A stretch of 36,989 bases of DNA from Profundicola sp964553105 (GCA_964553105.1 CAZKJO010000022.1:1-36989); one strand, 5' to 3'; shown: positions 1 through 8,235, counted from the stretch's first letter. The notes: generated by a model from the letters alone, not told the origin. A program made the numbers and translations.

Positions 1-1
1 G

Positions 2-145
2 ATGGGATATCCCCAAATATTTGAAAAGCAAAGAAAACTAGCCACCAAAAAAACGATCACAGCCTCCTTATTGGTTTTCATGGTATTCATCATAATAGTC
101 TATCTTTGCACCAAATTATTCAAAGCTAAAATACAATTTCCTTGA
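2..145 (+). CDS. C-terminal tail of a small membrane protein (5' end outside the window)
   Basis: An open frame enters from the left edge and stops at 143-145, giving at least 47 residues. It has a basic stretch (KQRKLATKK) followed by one strongly hydrophobic segment of about 20 residues (around residues 22-42), so it is an inner-membrane anchor or the last helix of a larger membrane protein. The stop codon shares one base with the start codon of the glycosyltransferase that follows (TGATG), which points to translational coupling and a shared operon. An ATG at position 2 could be a start, but the window edge hides whether the frame continues upstream. I do not recognise the family. Confidence 0.5.
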   Translation: MGYPQIFEKQRKLATKKTITASLLVFMVFIIIVYLCTKLFKAKIQFP

Positions 146-1107
146 TGAATCAGATAGCAAATCCATTTTTATCCATTGTGATTCCGGTGTATAATGAAGA
201 AGATAATGTGCAGTTATTATCACAGAAAGTTGCAGAAGCGCTGGTGGACTATCAATATGAATTGATTTTAGTGGATGATGGTTCAACTGACGAAACACGC
301 ATAAGAGCTAAACAAATCAAAGACGATAATTTAGTTTTTATAGAACTTAAAAGAAATTATGGTCAGTCTTTGGCATTAGCGGCCGGAATCGACCAAGCTA
401 TTGGAGATTACATCATTACTTTAGATGGGGATTTGCAAAATGACCCACTTGATATTCCTATGATGATCAATAAGTTAGAGGAAGGAGATTATGATGTAGT
501 TACAGGAATTCGTCAGAAAAGAAAGGATAATTTTGTTAGAACTATTCCGTCTAAAATCGCCAATTTTATGGTGCGCAAAGCCACCAAAATGGACATTAAA
601 GACAATGGTTGTGCGCTAAAAGTCTTCACTAAAGAAACTGCTAAGGATTTGAATCTTTATGGTGAAATGCACCGTTTTATTAATCTTTTAGCATATTTAA
701 ATGGAGCTAGAATTGCGCAAGTTCCTGTTCGTCACCATGCAAGACAATTTGGTCAATCTAAATATGGTTTGGGCCGTACTTTTAAGGTAATTAATGATTT
801 GACCTTAATTATTTTCATGAGAAAATATATGCAACGTCCGGTTCACTTATTCGGAAATGCAGGTTTAATCTCGTTGAGTTTAGGTGGATTGATTATGGCT
901 TGGTTGTTTATTGTTAAATTCTTTTTAGGCGAAGACATAGGAACTCGTCCATTATTAATTGTTGGCGTTGTATTATTACTAGCTGGAGTTCAATTAATTA
1001 CCATGGGAATTGTAGTAGATTTATTAATGAAAACATACTACGAATCTCAAGATATGCGTCCATATAGAATCCGAAAAATCACAAAAGGTGAAAAAGTCGT
1101 GGCGTAA
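145..1107 (+). CDS. Family 2 glycosyltransferase, polyprenol-phosphate sugar transferase type (DPM1/GtrB/ArnC-like)
   Basis: A 320-residue protein with an N-terminal GT-A catalytic domain (about residues 8-230) and two C-terminal membrane helices (about 238-260 and 269-293). The nucleotide-sugar motifs are visible: VDDGSTDE at 43-50 and LDGDLQNDP near 93-101. This architecture is known from enzymes that move a sugar from a nucleotide donor to undecaprenyl or dolichyl phosphate on the cytoplasmic face of the inner membrane. ATG 145 is preferred to the TTG three bases upstream because it overlaps the previous stop codon and gives a normal N-terminus. The next gene, a flippase-like membrane protein, overlaps by 20 bases, so the pair probably works together on a lipid-linked sugar. 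The sugar itself cannot be told from the sequence. Confidence 0.9.
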   Translation: MNQIANPFLSIVIPVYNEEDNVQLLSQKVAEALVDYQYELILVDDGSTDETRIRAKQIKDDNLVFIELKRNYGQSLALAAGIDQAIGDYIITLDGDLQNDPLDIPMMINKLEEGDYDVVTGIRQKRKDNFVRTIPSKIANFMVRKATKMDIKDNGCALKVFTKETAKDLNLYGEMHRFINLLAYLNGARIAQVPVRHHARQFGQSKYGLGRTFKVINDLTLIIFMRKYMQRPVHLFGNAGLISLSLGGLIMAWLFIVKFFLGEDIGTRPLLIVGVVLLLAGVQLITMGIVVDLLMKTYYESQDMRPYRIRKITKGEKVVA

Positions 1108-1942
1108 ACCTCTATTTACGACAATCAAAATCCTGGTTAGCTTGGGTTTATTATATTTTGTCTTCACCAAAATCGATTGGGATTTATTGGCTGAAGAATG
1201 GAGAATCGCGAACAAATTTTTGTTATTTGTTGGTTTTATTTCCTTTTTAATTTCTCAGGTCCTATCGGTATTACGCGTAGATTTATACTTTAAAAAAGCA
1301 GAAATTCAGCTTTCTTTTATCAATAATTTACGCCTCTATCTCTTGGGAATGTTCTATAACTTTTTTATTCCTGGAGGTGTTGGTGGCGATGCTTATAAAG
1401 TAATTGCGCTCAACAAACATTTTGATCAGCCAGTTAAGACTATCACTTCAGCCGTGTTTTTTGATCGTTTTATTGGACTTTGCGCGATTTGCGTCCTAAT
1501 TTGCCTCGGTATTGTGTTTATTCCTTTAGACATTGAATTTTGGATTAAGTCCATTATTTTCTCCATTGGTCTAATTGGAGCATTGGTAGGTCCTTATATT
1601 TTGGGCTTACTTTTCCCTAGATTTAAATCGGTTTTTTACCCAACTCTACTTTACTCTTTTGTTATTCAAGCCTTTCAAATAGGAACTATTGTGTTTAGTT
1701 TATTGGCTATTCATCCGGATGCTAATATTTTCACTTATATACTTATATTTTTGGTTTCTAGTGTGTTGTCAGTAGTATCATTCGCCGGAATTGGTATTAG
1801 AGAAACTGTTTTCTACTATTCTGCAAGTTATCTTAACTTTAATCCAGATGTTTCTGCAGGTGTGGCGCTAATATTCTCTTTCATTACTTTGGTTACTTCC
1901 TTATTCGGGGCGATTTACTTGTTTAAGCGAATTAAATTTTAA
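1088..1942 (+). CDS. Flippase-like integral membrane protein (UPF0104 / LPG_synthase_TM / AglD family)
   Basis: A 284-residue protein made almost entirely of hydrophobic helices (about seven to eight). It carries the family hallmark FIPGGVGGDAYK (around residues 94-105), and a C-terminal region containing SFAGIGIRE resembles the second conserved block of the family. Members are the membrane part of lysyl-phosphatidylglycerol synthase and stand-alone proteins thought to flip lipids or lipid-linked sugars. The start is GTG 1088, inside the end of the glycosyltransferase gene (20-base overlap); no ATG lies nearby in frame. Pairing with a polyprenol-phosphate glycosyltransferase suggests a role in translocating or accepting its product; that is inference. 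There is no aminoacyl-transferase domain, so it is not a complete MprF. Confidence 0.85.
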   Translation: MKKSWRKPLFTTIKILVSLGLLYFVFTKIDWDLLAEEWRIANKFLLFVGFISFLISQVLSVLRVDLYFKKAEIQLSFINNLRLYLLGMFYNFFIPGGVGGDAYKVIALNKHFDQPVKTITSAVFFDRFIGLCAICVLICLGIVFIPLDIEFWIKSIIFSIGLIGALVGPYILGLLFPRFKSVFYPTLLYSFVIQAFQIGTIVFSLLAIHPDANIFTYILIFLVSSVLSVVSFAGIGIRETVFYYSASYLNFNPDVSAGVALIFSFITLVTSLFGAIYLFKRIKF

Positions 1943-2025
1943 TTTAATTTTCGTCTATTCACTATTGGAATTTAATAGGATTTTCATAGAGAAAAGCTAT
2001 CTTTAATTTTTCAATGATGTATTAA

Positions 2026-2379
2026 ATGTTGAAAAAATCTCTTTTTTTAAGCTGTTTAAGCTTGCTTATCCTTTCTTGTTCTTCACCTAAAAATGTGGCT
2101 CAAGAATTTCTCGAAGCTATGAATTCTTCTCAATTTGAAACAGCCATGTCCTTAGTTACAGAAGATTCTCAAGGCGTATTATATTCCATTATTAACCAAC
2201 AAACTAGCGAAATCCCACCTGTTACAGTTGAGGTAAAGGGTTGTGCTGATTTAGACAACTCAAATGAAGAAGTAACTTGTCTATATATGATATCAAATGA
2301 TGTTGGTGAACATTTTGAGAAAAGAATTAAATTGAAAAAAGAAAATAATCAATGGAAAATTGATTTAACCGACCTTTAA
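2026..2379 (+). CDS. Small lipoprotein with an NTF2-like / DUF4878-type domain
   Basis: A 117-residue protein with a lipoprotein signal peptide: basic start MLKKS, hydrophobic core, and lipobox ILSC with the lipidated Cys at 18. The mature part begins with a helix (AQEFLEAMNSSQFETAMSLV) followed by beta-rich sequence, the pattern of DUF4878/NTF2-like lipoproteins, which are common in Bacteroidota and have no firm function. It is probably anchored in the outer membrane facing the periplasm. The 83-base gap from the previous gene contains no clear terminator, and the next gene starts 10 bases after its stop, so it may be co-transcribed with that gene. Family placement is moderate; that it is a lipoprotein is near certain. 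Confidence 0.75.
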   Translation: MLKKSLFLSCLSLLILSCSSPKNVAQEFLEAMNSSQFETAMSLVTEDSQGVLYSIINQQTSEIPPVTVEVKGCADLDNSNEEVTCLYMISNDVGEHFEKRIKLKKENNQWKIDLTDL

Positions 2380-2389
2380 ATTTTTGGCT

Positions 2390-3288
2390 ATGAAAATCAT
2401 ATCACTCGTACCTTCTATCACTGAATTATTGTTTGATTTAGGCTTAAAAGATCAACTTATCGGTAGAACGAAGTTTTGTATTCATCCGATGCCTGAAGTG
2501 AAAGAAATTCCTCATTTTGGAGGAACGAAGGGACTGCATGTTGATAAAATAATTGCAGCAAAGCCAAGCCTCATAATCGCTAATAGAGAAGAAAACTTAA
2601 AATCTGAAGTTGAGGAATTACAAAAGCATTGTGATGTTTTAATCACCGATGTGGCGACTTTGGAGGAGANNNNNNNNNNNNNNNNNNNNNNNNNNNNNNN
2701 NNNNNNNNNNNNNNNNNNNNNNNNNNNNNNNNNNNNNNNNNNNNNNNNNNNNNNNNNNNNNNNNNNNNNGAATTACAAAAGCATTGTGATGTTTTAATCA
2801 CCGATGTGGCGACTTTGGAGGAGAACAATGAAATGATTCTTCAAATCGGTAAAAGAACGCATACATATGCCCAAGCTGAGTTTATTGTTGAAGAAATCAA
2901 TGAGAATTTTGCTGAACTTGAAACCATTTTTGAACCTTCTAGTGTCTTATATTTCATTTGGAAAGATCCTTATATGAGTATTGGAAAAGATACTTTTATT
3001 CATGAAATGATTCAATTGGCTGGCTTTAAAAATGTATGTGAAGAAGAATCACGTTACCCAGAAATCACAAAGAATTCGAACTTAAATCCAGATTATATAT
3101 TTCTTTCCTCCGAACCCTATCCTTTTCAGGAGAAGCATATAGAGGAAGTCAATAAATTATTTCCCAATGCTAAATGCGTTTTAGTGGATGGTGAAATGTT
3201 TAGTTGGTATGGCAGCCGAATGAGGTTGGCTCCGGCTTATTTTAAAGATTTAAGAAAGAGAATTAAAGCATTAAACAAGGGTATTTAA
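2390..3288 (+). CDS. BtuF/TroA-type cobalamin or siderophore-binding protein, split by an artificial assembly gap
   Basis: The left part reads MKIISLVPSITELLFDLGL and contains the typical GRTKFCIHP and GGTKGLHVDKI blocks of periplasmic-binding-protein-like II folds. The right part holds the second lobe (VLYFIWKDPYMSIGKDTF, then AGFKNV, then a C-terminal WYGSRM motif). The 100-N run at 2670-2769 has the same 55 bases on both sides. Removing the gap and one copy joins the halves in frame, giving 247 residues and no frameshift. There is no signal peptide or lipobox at either ATG 2390 or TTG 2384, so this flavobacterial 'helical backbone metal receptor' type protein appears cytoplasmic or exported by unknown means. 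The ligand (B12 or a ferric chelate) is not determined by the sequence, and no permease or ATPase is nearby. Confidence 0.85.
2615..2669 (+). repeat. 55-bp direct repeat, left copy (contig end overlap)
   Basis: These 55 bases, from GAATTACAAAAG to TGGAGGAGA, recur without a mismatch immediately right of the N run at 2770-2824. The length matches the k-mer overlap left between neighbouring contigs by a de Bruijn assembler run with k=55. It is an assembly trace, not a biological repeat. Confidence 0.93.
2670..2769. other. Assembly gap (100 N), artificial
   Basis: Exactly 100 N, a conventional placeholder length. Both flanks carry the same 55 bases, and collapsing them restores one reading frame, so the true missing length is negative (overlap of 55). 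Confidence 0.95.
2770..2824 (+). repeat. 55-bp direct repeat, right copy (contig end overlap)
   Basis: Identical to 2615-2669. The true chromosome most likely contains this sequence once, within the BtuF-like gene. Confidence 0.93.
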
Positions 3289-3292
3289 AAAC

Positions 3293-3327
3293 AAAAAGAG
3301 AAGATACATTAGCATCTCCTCTTTTCT
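3293..3327 (+). terminator. Imperfect hairpin terminator after the BtuF-like gene
   Basis: The arms AAAAGAGAAGAT and ATCTCCTCTTTT pair with one mismatch around an 8-base loop and end in a T-rich tract (CTTTTCTTATCTT). It sits between convergent genes (stops at 3288 and 3347). The A-rich 5' side would give a U-rich tail on the other strand, so it may serve both. Confidence 0.6.
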
Positions 3328-3346
3328 TATCTTAAAAATTCAGAAA

Positions 3347-4594
3347 TTAAATCTGAGCCAACGCCTGATCTAAATCCCAAATTAAATCTTCATGATTTTC
3401 TACACCTGCAGACAATCTGATTAATTTATCTGTAATGCTCAATCTTTCTAAATCCTCCTCTGGAACGCCAGCGTGAGTCATTGTTTTTGGATGTTGAGCT
3501 AAACTTTCTGTTGATCCTAAACTAACAGCTAATTGAATAAGTTTTAAACTATTTAGAACTTTAAAAGCTTCTTTTTCACCACCTTTCACATCAAAAGCAA
3601 CCATTGCTCCCGGTCCAGAACATTGTCTTTTGAAAATTTCGTGATCTTTTGTTCCTTCCTCTAAGTGACCTAAATAATATACCTTCTCAACCTTATCGTG
3701 ATTCTTCAAGAAGTCAGCAATCTTTATAGCATTCGCTTGTTGAGCCTCCATACGTACTTTTAAGGTCTCCAGGCTTCGCATAAGCAACCAACCTGTATTT
3801 GGGCTCGCCATGTTCCCTAAGAAGGTTCTAAGGCCTTTAATTCGTGCCATAAGCTCATTTGAACCTAATACAGCGCCCGCGATTAAATCTGAATGTCCGC
3901 CAATATATTTTGTTGCAGAATACATCACCAAATCAGCGCCATGCTCTAATGGATGTTGCCAAAGTGGTCCCATATAAGTATTATCAACCGCCATATACAC
4001 AGGATTCTCTTCTGTACTGTAGAGCTCTTTAATAGCTGTACAAACTTCAAAATCTATCTGTGCATTGGTAGGATTCGCCGGCGTTTCGCAAAGAATTAGT
4101 TTTAATCTATCAGCTTTTCCTGTTTTATCAATATTCGCTTGAATTTCTTCTTGAGACTGACCTGCGTAGAATTCTACAACTTCTACATTAAATTGCGGAA
4201 GAACTTCATTAATAAAGTGATCTGTTCCACCATATACTGGGCGGCTATAAAGCAATAAGTCTCCTGGTTTTAAAAACTCCAATAAAACAGTTGTGATAGC
4301 AGACATTCCACTTTCGAAAACAGCAGCTTGTTCTGCCTTATCCCATAAACACAAACGCTCTTCTAGAATCTGTAAATCTGGATTGTTTAACCTTGAATAA
4401 ATTAATCCCGGAACCTCATTTGGTTCTGGATCTCTTTTACCATAGGCTAACTCAAAAAATGCTTTTCCCTCTTCTGCTGATTTAAAAACAAAAGTTGAAG
4501 TTTGAAAGATTGGACATTTTATAGCTCCTTCCGACCACTGCGGGTTGTATCCGTGGCTCATCATTTTACTCTCTGGATAGAATTTGTGTTCCAT
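3347..4594 (-). CDS. Cys/Met-metabolism PLP-dependent enzyme (cystathionine gamma-synthase / methionine gamma-lyase family)
   Basis: A 415-residue member of the trans-sulfuration PLP family, near its usual length of 390-430. The PLP-binding lysine is K229 in YSATKYIGGHSD; D204 (VDNTY) lies where the family aspartate contacts the pyridine nitrogen; and YSRLNNP (66-72) gives the phosphate-binding Tyr/Arg. The family makes cystathionine, or breaks methionine or cystathionine to ammonia, a thiol and a 2-oxo acid. The position that is the catalytic Cys in typical methionine gamma-lyases (YGC) is YGG here at 121-123, so classical lyase activity is not assured and the exact reaction stays open. It is transcribed alone, convergent with the gene on the right side of its stop and divergent from trmN6. 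Confidence 0.88.
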   Translation of the reverse strand: MEHKFYPESKMMSHGYNPQWSEGAIKCPIFQTSTFVFKSAEEGKAFFELAYGKRDPEPNEVPGLIYSRLNNPDLQILEERLCLWDKAEQAAVFESGMSAITTVLLEFLKPGDLLLYSRPVYGGTDHFINEVLPQFNVEVVEFYAGQSQEEIQANIDKTGKADRLKLILCETPANPTNAQIDFEVCTAIKELYSTEENPVYMAVDNTYMGPLWQHPLEHGADLVMYSATKYIGGHSDLIAGAVLGSNELMARIKGLRTFLGNMASPNTGWLLMRSLETLKVRMEAQQANAIKIADFLKNHDKVEKVYYLGHLEEGTKDHEIFKRQCSGPGAMVAFDVKGGEKEAFKVLNSLKLIQLAVSLGSTESLAQHPKTMTHAGVPEEDLERLSITDKLIRLSAGVENHEDLIWDLDQALAQI

Positions 4595-4726
4595 AATTGT
4601 GAATTTAAGATGTTAAATTTAGTCAATTTATTTCCAGTCCAAAATAATAAAATTGCTTTTCTAAGTTAAAAAGCTAGATTCATCTGATTCCACAGAAGAA
4701 TGGATATTTAAATTTAACAAGCGACG

Positions 4727-4734
4727 TATATTTG
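4727..4734 (+). promoter_or_regulatory. Candidate -7 promoter element for trmN6
   Basis: TATATTTG fits the Bacteroidota -7 consensus TAnnTTTG exactly. It ends five bases before the ATG at 4740, so transcription would begin at or next to the start codon (leaderless or nearly so). No clear -33 TTTG is visible at the expected distance. Confidence 0.45.
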
Positions 4735-4739
4735 CAAGC

Positions 4740-5444
4740 ATGTCCACATTCAAGTTTAAACAATTTCAAGTCACCCAAAAAAAAGCTGCCGCCAAAGTTG
4801 GAACCGATGCCGTCTTATTAGGTGCGTGGACGCTCATCCAAAATAACACAGAAAAAATATTAGATATTGGGGCTGGAACGGGTGTGATATCATTAATGCT
4901 TGCCCAAAGAGCTCAAAAAGCACAGATAACTGCTGTCGAAATTGATTTAGACGCTTTTGAGGAAAGTAAATTTAATTTTGATAATAGCCCCTGGGCTAAT
5001 CGCTTAAAGTGTCTTAAATCGGATATAAAAACGCTGTTTTTTTCGTCGTATTTCGATTTAATCGTTTCTAACCCTCCATTCTATACCGAAAAAACTTTTG
5101 CGCCTAATAATAAAAGAAATTTAGCTCGCAACACATCAAGTCTCAAATTCTCAGATTTAATGAAAAAAGTGGATAGCCTACTTTCACCCGATGGATTTTT
5201 TTCAATTATCGTTCCTTACAAAGAAGAAATTAAAATTTGTGAGTTAGCAGAAAGAAATAATTTGTTCCCTCATAAAATAACTCGCGTTAGAGGAAATGAA
5301 AACGCACCATTAAAAAGAAGTTTAATTGCATTTGGACGTGACCAAAAAAAATCCACTCCAGATGAGTTAATCATTGAAGTGGAAAGACATATTTATACGC
5401 AGGAGTATATCAACCTGACTAAAGATTTTTATCTAAAGTTCTAG
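4740..5444 (+). CDS. trmN6: tRNA1(Val) (adenine-37-N6)-methyltransferase
   Basis: A 234-residue class I SAM methyltransferase with the order typical of TrmN6 (YfiC): an N-terminal FKFKQFQVTQ block, VGTDAVLLGAW at 20-30, SAM motif I (LDIGAGTG, 41-48), acidic VEID near 66-69, and the N6-adenine motif NPPFY at 111-115. It methylates N6 of A37 in tRNA-Val. Length agrees with the family (about 235-245). The start ATG 4740 lies directly behind a good -7 element and gives the expected N-terminus. Its stop is two bases from the convergent end of the next gene. Confidence is high because several motifs occur in the family order. Confidence 0.92.
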   Translation: MSTFKFKQFQVTQKKAAAKVGTDAVLLGAWTLIQNNTEKILDIGAGTGVISLMLAQRAQKAQITAVEIDLDAFEESKFNFDNSPWANRLKCLKSDIKTLFFSSYFDLIVSNPPFYTEKTFAPNNKRNLARNTSSLKFSDLMKKVDSLLSPDGFFSIIVPYKEEIKICELAERNNLFPHKITRVRGNENAPLKRSLIAFGRDQKKSTPDELIIEVERHIYTQEYINLTKDFYLKF

Positions 5445-5446
5445 AT

Positions 5447-5968
5447 TTATTTTTCTTTTTGAGCGTGAAATTCTTGCATTATATTTTTTAGATCCTCAAA
5501 GAAATTTTTCATTTCTACGTCATGATCTAGAGGATTTGTAACTTTTAATTCTCCAAATTCACCTTTAACCGTAAAGATGTAATCCATTCCATCGAAGACA
5601 ACTTTGGAGCTACCACTTTTAAGGTTTCTATATTCATTTAAATTGAAACCATGATTTAATTCTGTCCAAACTTCTGATGGTGTAGCCTCCTTTTGAATTA
5701 AAGGTTTTTCATTATTTAAATCTTTATAGCTGTATGAAATTTCATCTTTTGTGATAATTATTACTTGTTTTTCGCCACGCATTCCACCGTAATATTCCAC
5801 TACAACGCTTTCAATATTTTCTTGAGCGTTTTGATTCGTATCATTAAGAATTACTTCATTATTTTGCATTACATCTGGTGTTTTATCCTGAACATTTGGA
5901 TCGGGATCTTTACAATCCGTAGTTTGAAAAAAAATGAAAAAGGCGAATAGAAATCTTAAACTTAACAT
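5447..5968 (-). CDS. Exported protein of unknown function
   Basis: A 173-residue protein with a hydrophobic N-terminus (MLSLRFLFAFFIFFQ) followed by a polar, Asn/Gln/Asp-rich linker (about 20-50) and then a compact domain with alternating beta-type sequence (VVVEYYGGMRGEKQVIIIT). A Cys at 19 follows TTD, a poor lipobox because Asp stands next to it, so export with ordinary cleavage is as likely as lipidation. I do not recognise the family. Its end nearly touches trmN6 (2-base gap, convergent), and it is followed upstream by another exported protein on the same strand, so the two may form a unit. Confidence 0.7.
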   Translation of the reverse strand: MLSLRFLFAFFIFFQTTDCKDPDPNVQDKTPDVMQNNEVILNDTNQNAQENIESVVVEYYGGMRGEKQVIIITKDEISYSYKDLNNEKPLIQKEATPSEVWTELNHGFNLNEYRNLKSGSSKVVFDGMDYIFTVKGEFGELKVTNPLDHDVEMKNFFEDLKNIMQEFHAQKEK

Positions 5969-6010
5969 ATATCTAATTTTGCTTTAAGGCAAGAAATATC
6001 ATGCCATTTT

Positions 6011-6496
6011 CTAGCAATCACATTCACCATATACGCTACTAGCAATTTGTTCTTCTCCATCTCTAGAGATCATAATCTCACCTCTATATTGTATTTTATT
6101 TAAGGTTGTAGAATCCTTTTTCGCCTTTATTTCCAATTGTAAATTTGCATTACTTGTACGAATGTGCAAACTATCTTTCATCTCCGAAACTTGGCAACTA
6201 AATTCGACCCATTCTCCATTTACTTGCATAAAACCGTTTTTATTTGAGTTAATGCCAGCGTATATATATTGTTGGTTTATAAAAGCATTTTTAGTCAAAG
6301 AGAAGAAGCAGGTCGCGTTGCCTTCAATATCTGGAACCTTAGCAAATGAACTTATATTAAAATCGGGTTCAACCTGAAAGGGATCCATGGCAATAACAGG
6401 TGTATCCATATCCATTTCATCGAAATCAAAAGGACTTTCTTTTAATTCGCAGGAAGAAATAGCAAGTATTAGAAAAAGATAATAGATATTCCTCAT
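6011..6496 (-). CDS. Predicted lipoprotein of unknown function
   Basis: A 161-residue protein. MRNIYYLFLILAISSC is a textbook lipoprotein signal with Cys16 as the lipidated residue. The mature protein starts with an acidic stretch (DFDEMDMD), as seen in some surface-exposed Bacteroidota lipoproteins, and ends with a Cys pair (GECDC). The rest looks beta-rich. No family is recognised. It lies 42 bases upstream of the exported protein ending at 5447, on the same strand, with no terminator seen between them. Confidence 0.75.
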   Translation of the reverse strand: MRNIYYLFLILAISSCELKESPFDFDEMDMDTPVIAMDPFQVEPDFNISSFAKVPDIEGNATCFFSLTKNAFINQQYIYAGINSNKNGFMQVNGEWVEFSCQVSEMKDSLHIRTSNANLQLEIKAKKDSTTLNKIQYRGEIMISRDGEEQIASSVYGECDC

Positions 6497-6577
6497 TCAA
6501 AGGCTTTACTTTAAAACGTAATAATGGCGAGTTTATTTTAAGATTATGTTGATAAAGGCTTATATAATTTAAAAGCA

Positions 6578-6606
6578 AAAAAAAGAACACCTTATCAGTG
6601 TTCTTT
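6578..6606 (-). terminator. Intrinsic terminator of the glutamate-synthase-like gene
   Basis: On the minus strand AAAGAACAC pairs perfectly with GTGTTCTTT (9 bp, 7-base loop) and is followed by a run of eight T with a further T-rich stretch. It lies 29 bases after the stop at 6635. Confidence 0.8.
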
Positions 6607-6634
6607 CTTTGTAAAATATACTTAATTTATTGAA

Positions 6635-8134
6635 TTAAATCGCACAAACGTCTGGGTATCTTTCTTGGAAACCTACCACTTGATTATTCATTTGTTTGAA
6701 AACAAAAGATCTATTTAATTGACTCAAATCGGTACATCCAGCGGCTGCAAATAACTCTAAGAAGTCTTTCACAGTTTCTCTATGATAGTTGGCTACACGT
6801 TTGTATTTATCTTCTACCACAAGACCTCTCACTAGGTGTGGTTTATCTGTAGCAACACCTGTAGGACAAGTATTTTTATCACATTCTAATGCTTGGATAC
6901 ATCCTAAAGCTAACATCATACCTCTACCCGTGTTTACGATATCCGCACCTAAACATAATGCTTTAAAGATAGAGAAACCATCGATTAGTTTACCTGCTGC
7001 TATGATTTTGATTTCGTCTTCTAATTTGTATTTACGCAATGTATCAACAACAAAGATTAAAGCATTTTCATAAGGCATACCTACGTGATCAGAGAAAATA
7101 ATTGGAGCTGCACCTGTTCCTCCTTCTGCACCATCTACAGTAATAAAGTCCGGTGTAATTCCAGTTTCTACCATGGCTTCACAGATATCTATAAATTCAT
7201 CTCTACTACCAATACATAATTTAAAACCAATTGGTTTACCTCCAGATAAATCTCTTAATGTTTTGATGAATTCCATTAAGCCTTTAGGTGTATTAAATGC
7301 TCTATGACCATTTGGAGAATCAATTTCTGTATGAGGAATAACGCCACGAATAGCAGCAATTTCCTCATTGTTTTTAGAAGCTGGCAAAATACCTCCGTGT
7401 CCAGGTTTTGCACCCTGAGAAAGTTTTAATTCAATCATTTTAACTTCAGGAATAGCTGAAGTTACTTTATATTTTTCGGGATCAAAACCACCATCTAATG
7501 CTCTACATCCAAAATAACCTGTACCAATTTGATATACTAAATCTCCACCTTGCAAGTGATATGGAGACACACTACCCTCACCTGTGTTATGAGAGAAACC
7601 TCCTTCGGCTGCACCTTTGTTTAAGGCAATAATCGCATTTTTACTTAATGAACCATAACTCATAGCAGAGATATTGAATATACTCGACTCATATGGTTGT
7701 AAACAATCCTTACCACCTACCCTAACTCTGGGTGGAGTATTTAAAACTTTAGCTGGAAACATTGAATGAGCTGCCCATTCAATCTGCTCTCTTTGCAAAT
7801 CATGCTCAGTCCCAAAAGGGTGTTTCGTATGCTGCAATTTAGCACGAGAATATATATAAGACCTTTGGTTACGATTTAATGGTTTTCCATCGGTATCACT
7901 TTCTACAAAATACTGTCTGATTTCTGGTCCTATCCCCTCTAAGATATAACGCATATGTCCAATAATGGGAAAATTTCTTAAAATAGTGTGCTTCTTTTGG
8001 GTCAAGTCATAGACTCCAATTGCCACTAAAAATATAGCAACAAACACTACTGCATGCAAGGGATACTTGTATAAAACAAATAATACCAAAAATAAAATGA
8101 CTACAAAAGCAATAAAGCGCGTTACGTTTTTCAT
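6635..8134 (-). CDS. Membrane-anchored FMN-binding glutamate synthase-like protein
   Basis: A 499-residue protein. Two N-terminal membrane helices (about 5-22 and 27-43) precede a glutamate synthase FMN/Fe-S domain (about 90-480). Visible family features: the block MSYGSLSKNAI, HNTGEGS, PGHGGILPASKN, VDGAEGGTGAAP, and the 3Fe-4S ligand pattern C-x5-C-x4-C in GCIQALECDKNTCPTGV. There is no N-terminal class II glutamine amidotransferase domain, so it cannot use glutamine by itself. Such proteins are often annotated as glutamate synthase, but their real reaction is not established. It is a single-gene unit with its own terminator. Start ATG 8134 gives the membrane anchors. Confidence 0.88.
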   Translation of the reverse strand: MKNVTRFIAFVVILFLVLFVLYKYPLHAVVFVAIFLVAIGVYDLTQKKHTILRNFPIIGHMRYILEGIGPEIRQYFVESDTDGKPLNRNQRSYIYSRAKLQHTKHPFGTEHDLQREQIEWAAHSMFPAKVLNTPPRVRVGGKDCLQPYESSIFNISAMSYGSLSKNAIIALNKGAAEGGFSHNTGEGSVSPYHLQGGDLVYQIGTGYFGCRALDGGFDPEKYKVTSAIPEVKMIELKLSQGAKPGHGGILPASKNNEEIAAIRGVIPHTEIDSPNGHRAFNTPKGLMEFIKTLRDLSGGKPIGFKLCIGSRDEFIDICEAMVETGITPDFITVDGAEGGTGAAPIIFSDHVGMPYENALIFVVDTLRKYKLEDEIKIIAAGKLIDGFSIFKALCLGADIVNTGRGMMLALGCIQALECDKNTCPTGVATDKPHLVRGLVVEDKYKRVANYHRETVKDFLELFAAAGCTDLSQLNRSFVFKQMNNQVVGFQERYPDVCAI

Positions 8135-8235
8135 TTACAATAATATTTGCGAGTAAAATTAATCAAGTTTTATAAATTTCACAATCTTTTGAATACTAAA
8201 AATGTTTTTAATATTTTAGCCTTAGAATCAAGCAC

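Noticed and set aside
2384..3288. Two separate truncated genes on either side of the first N run
   Set aside because: The 55-base identical flanks show one continuous gene; the second 'start' is simply the repeated overlap.
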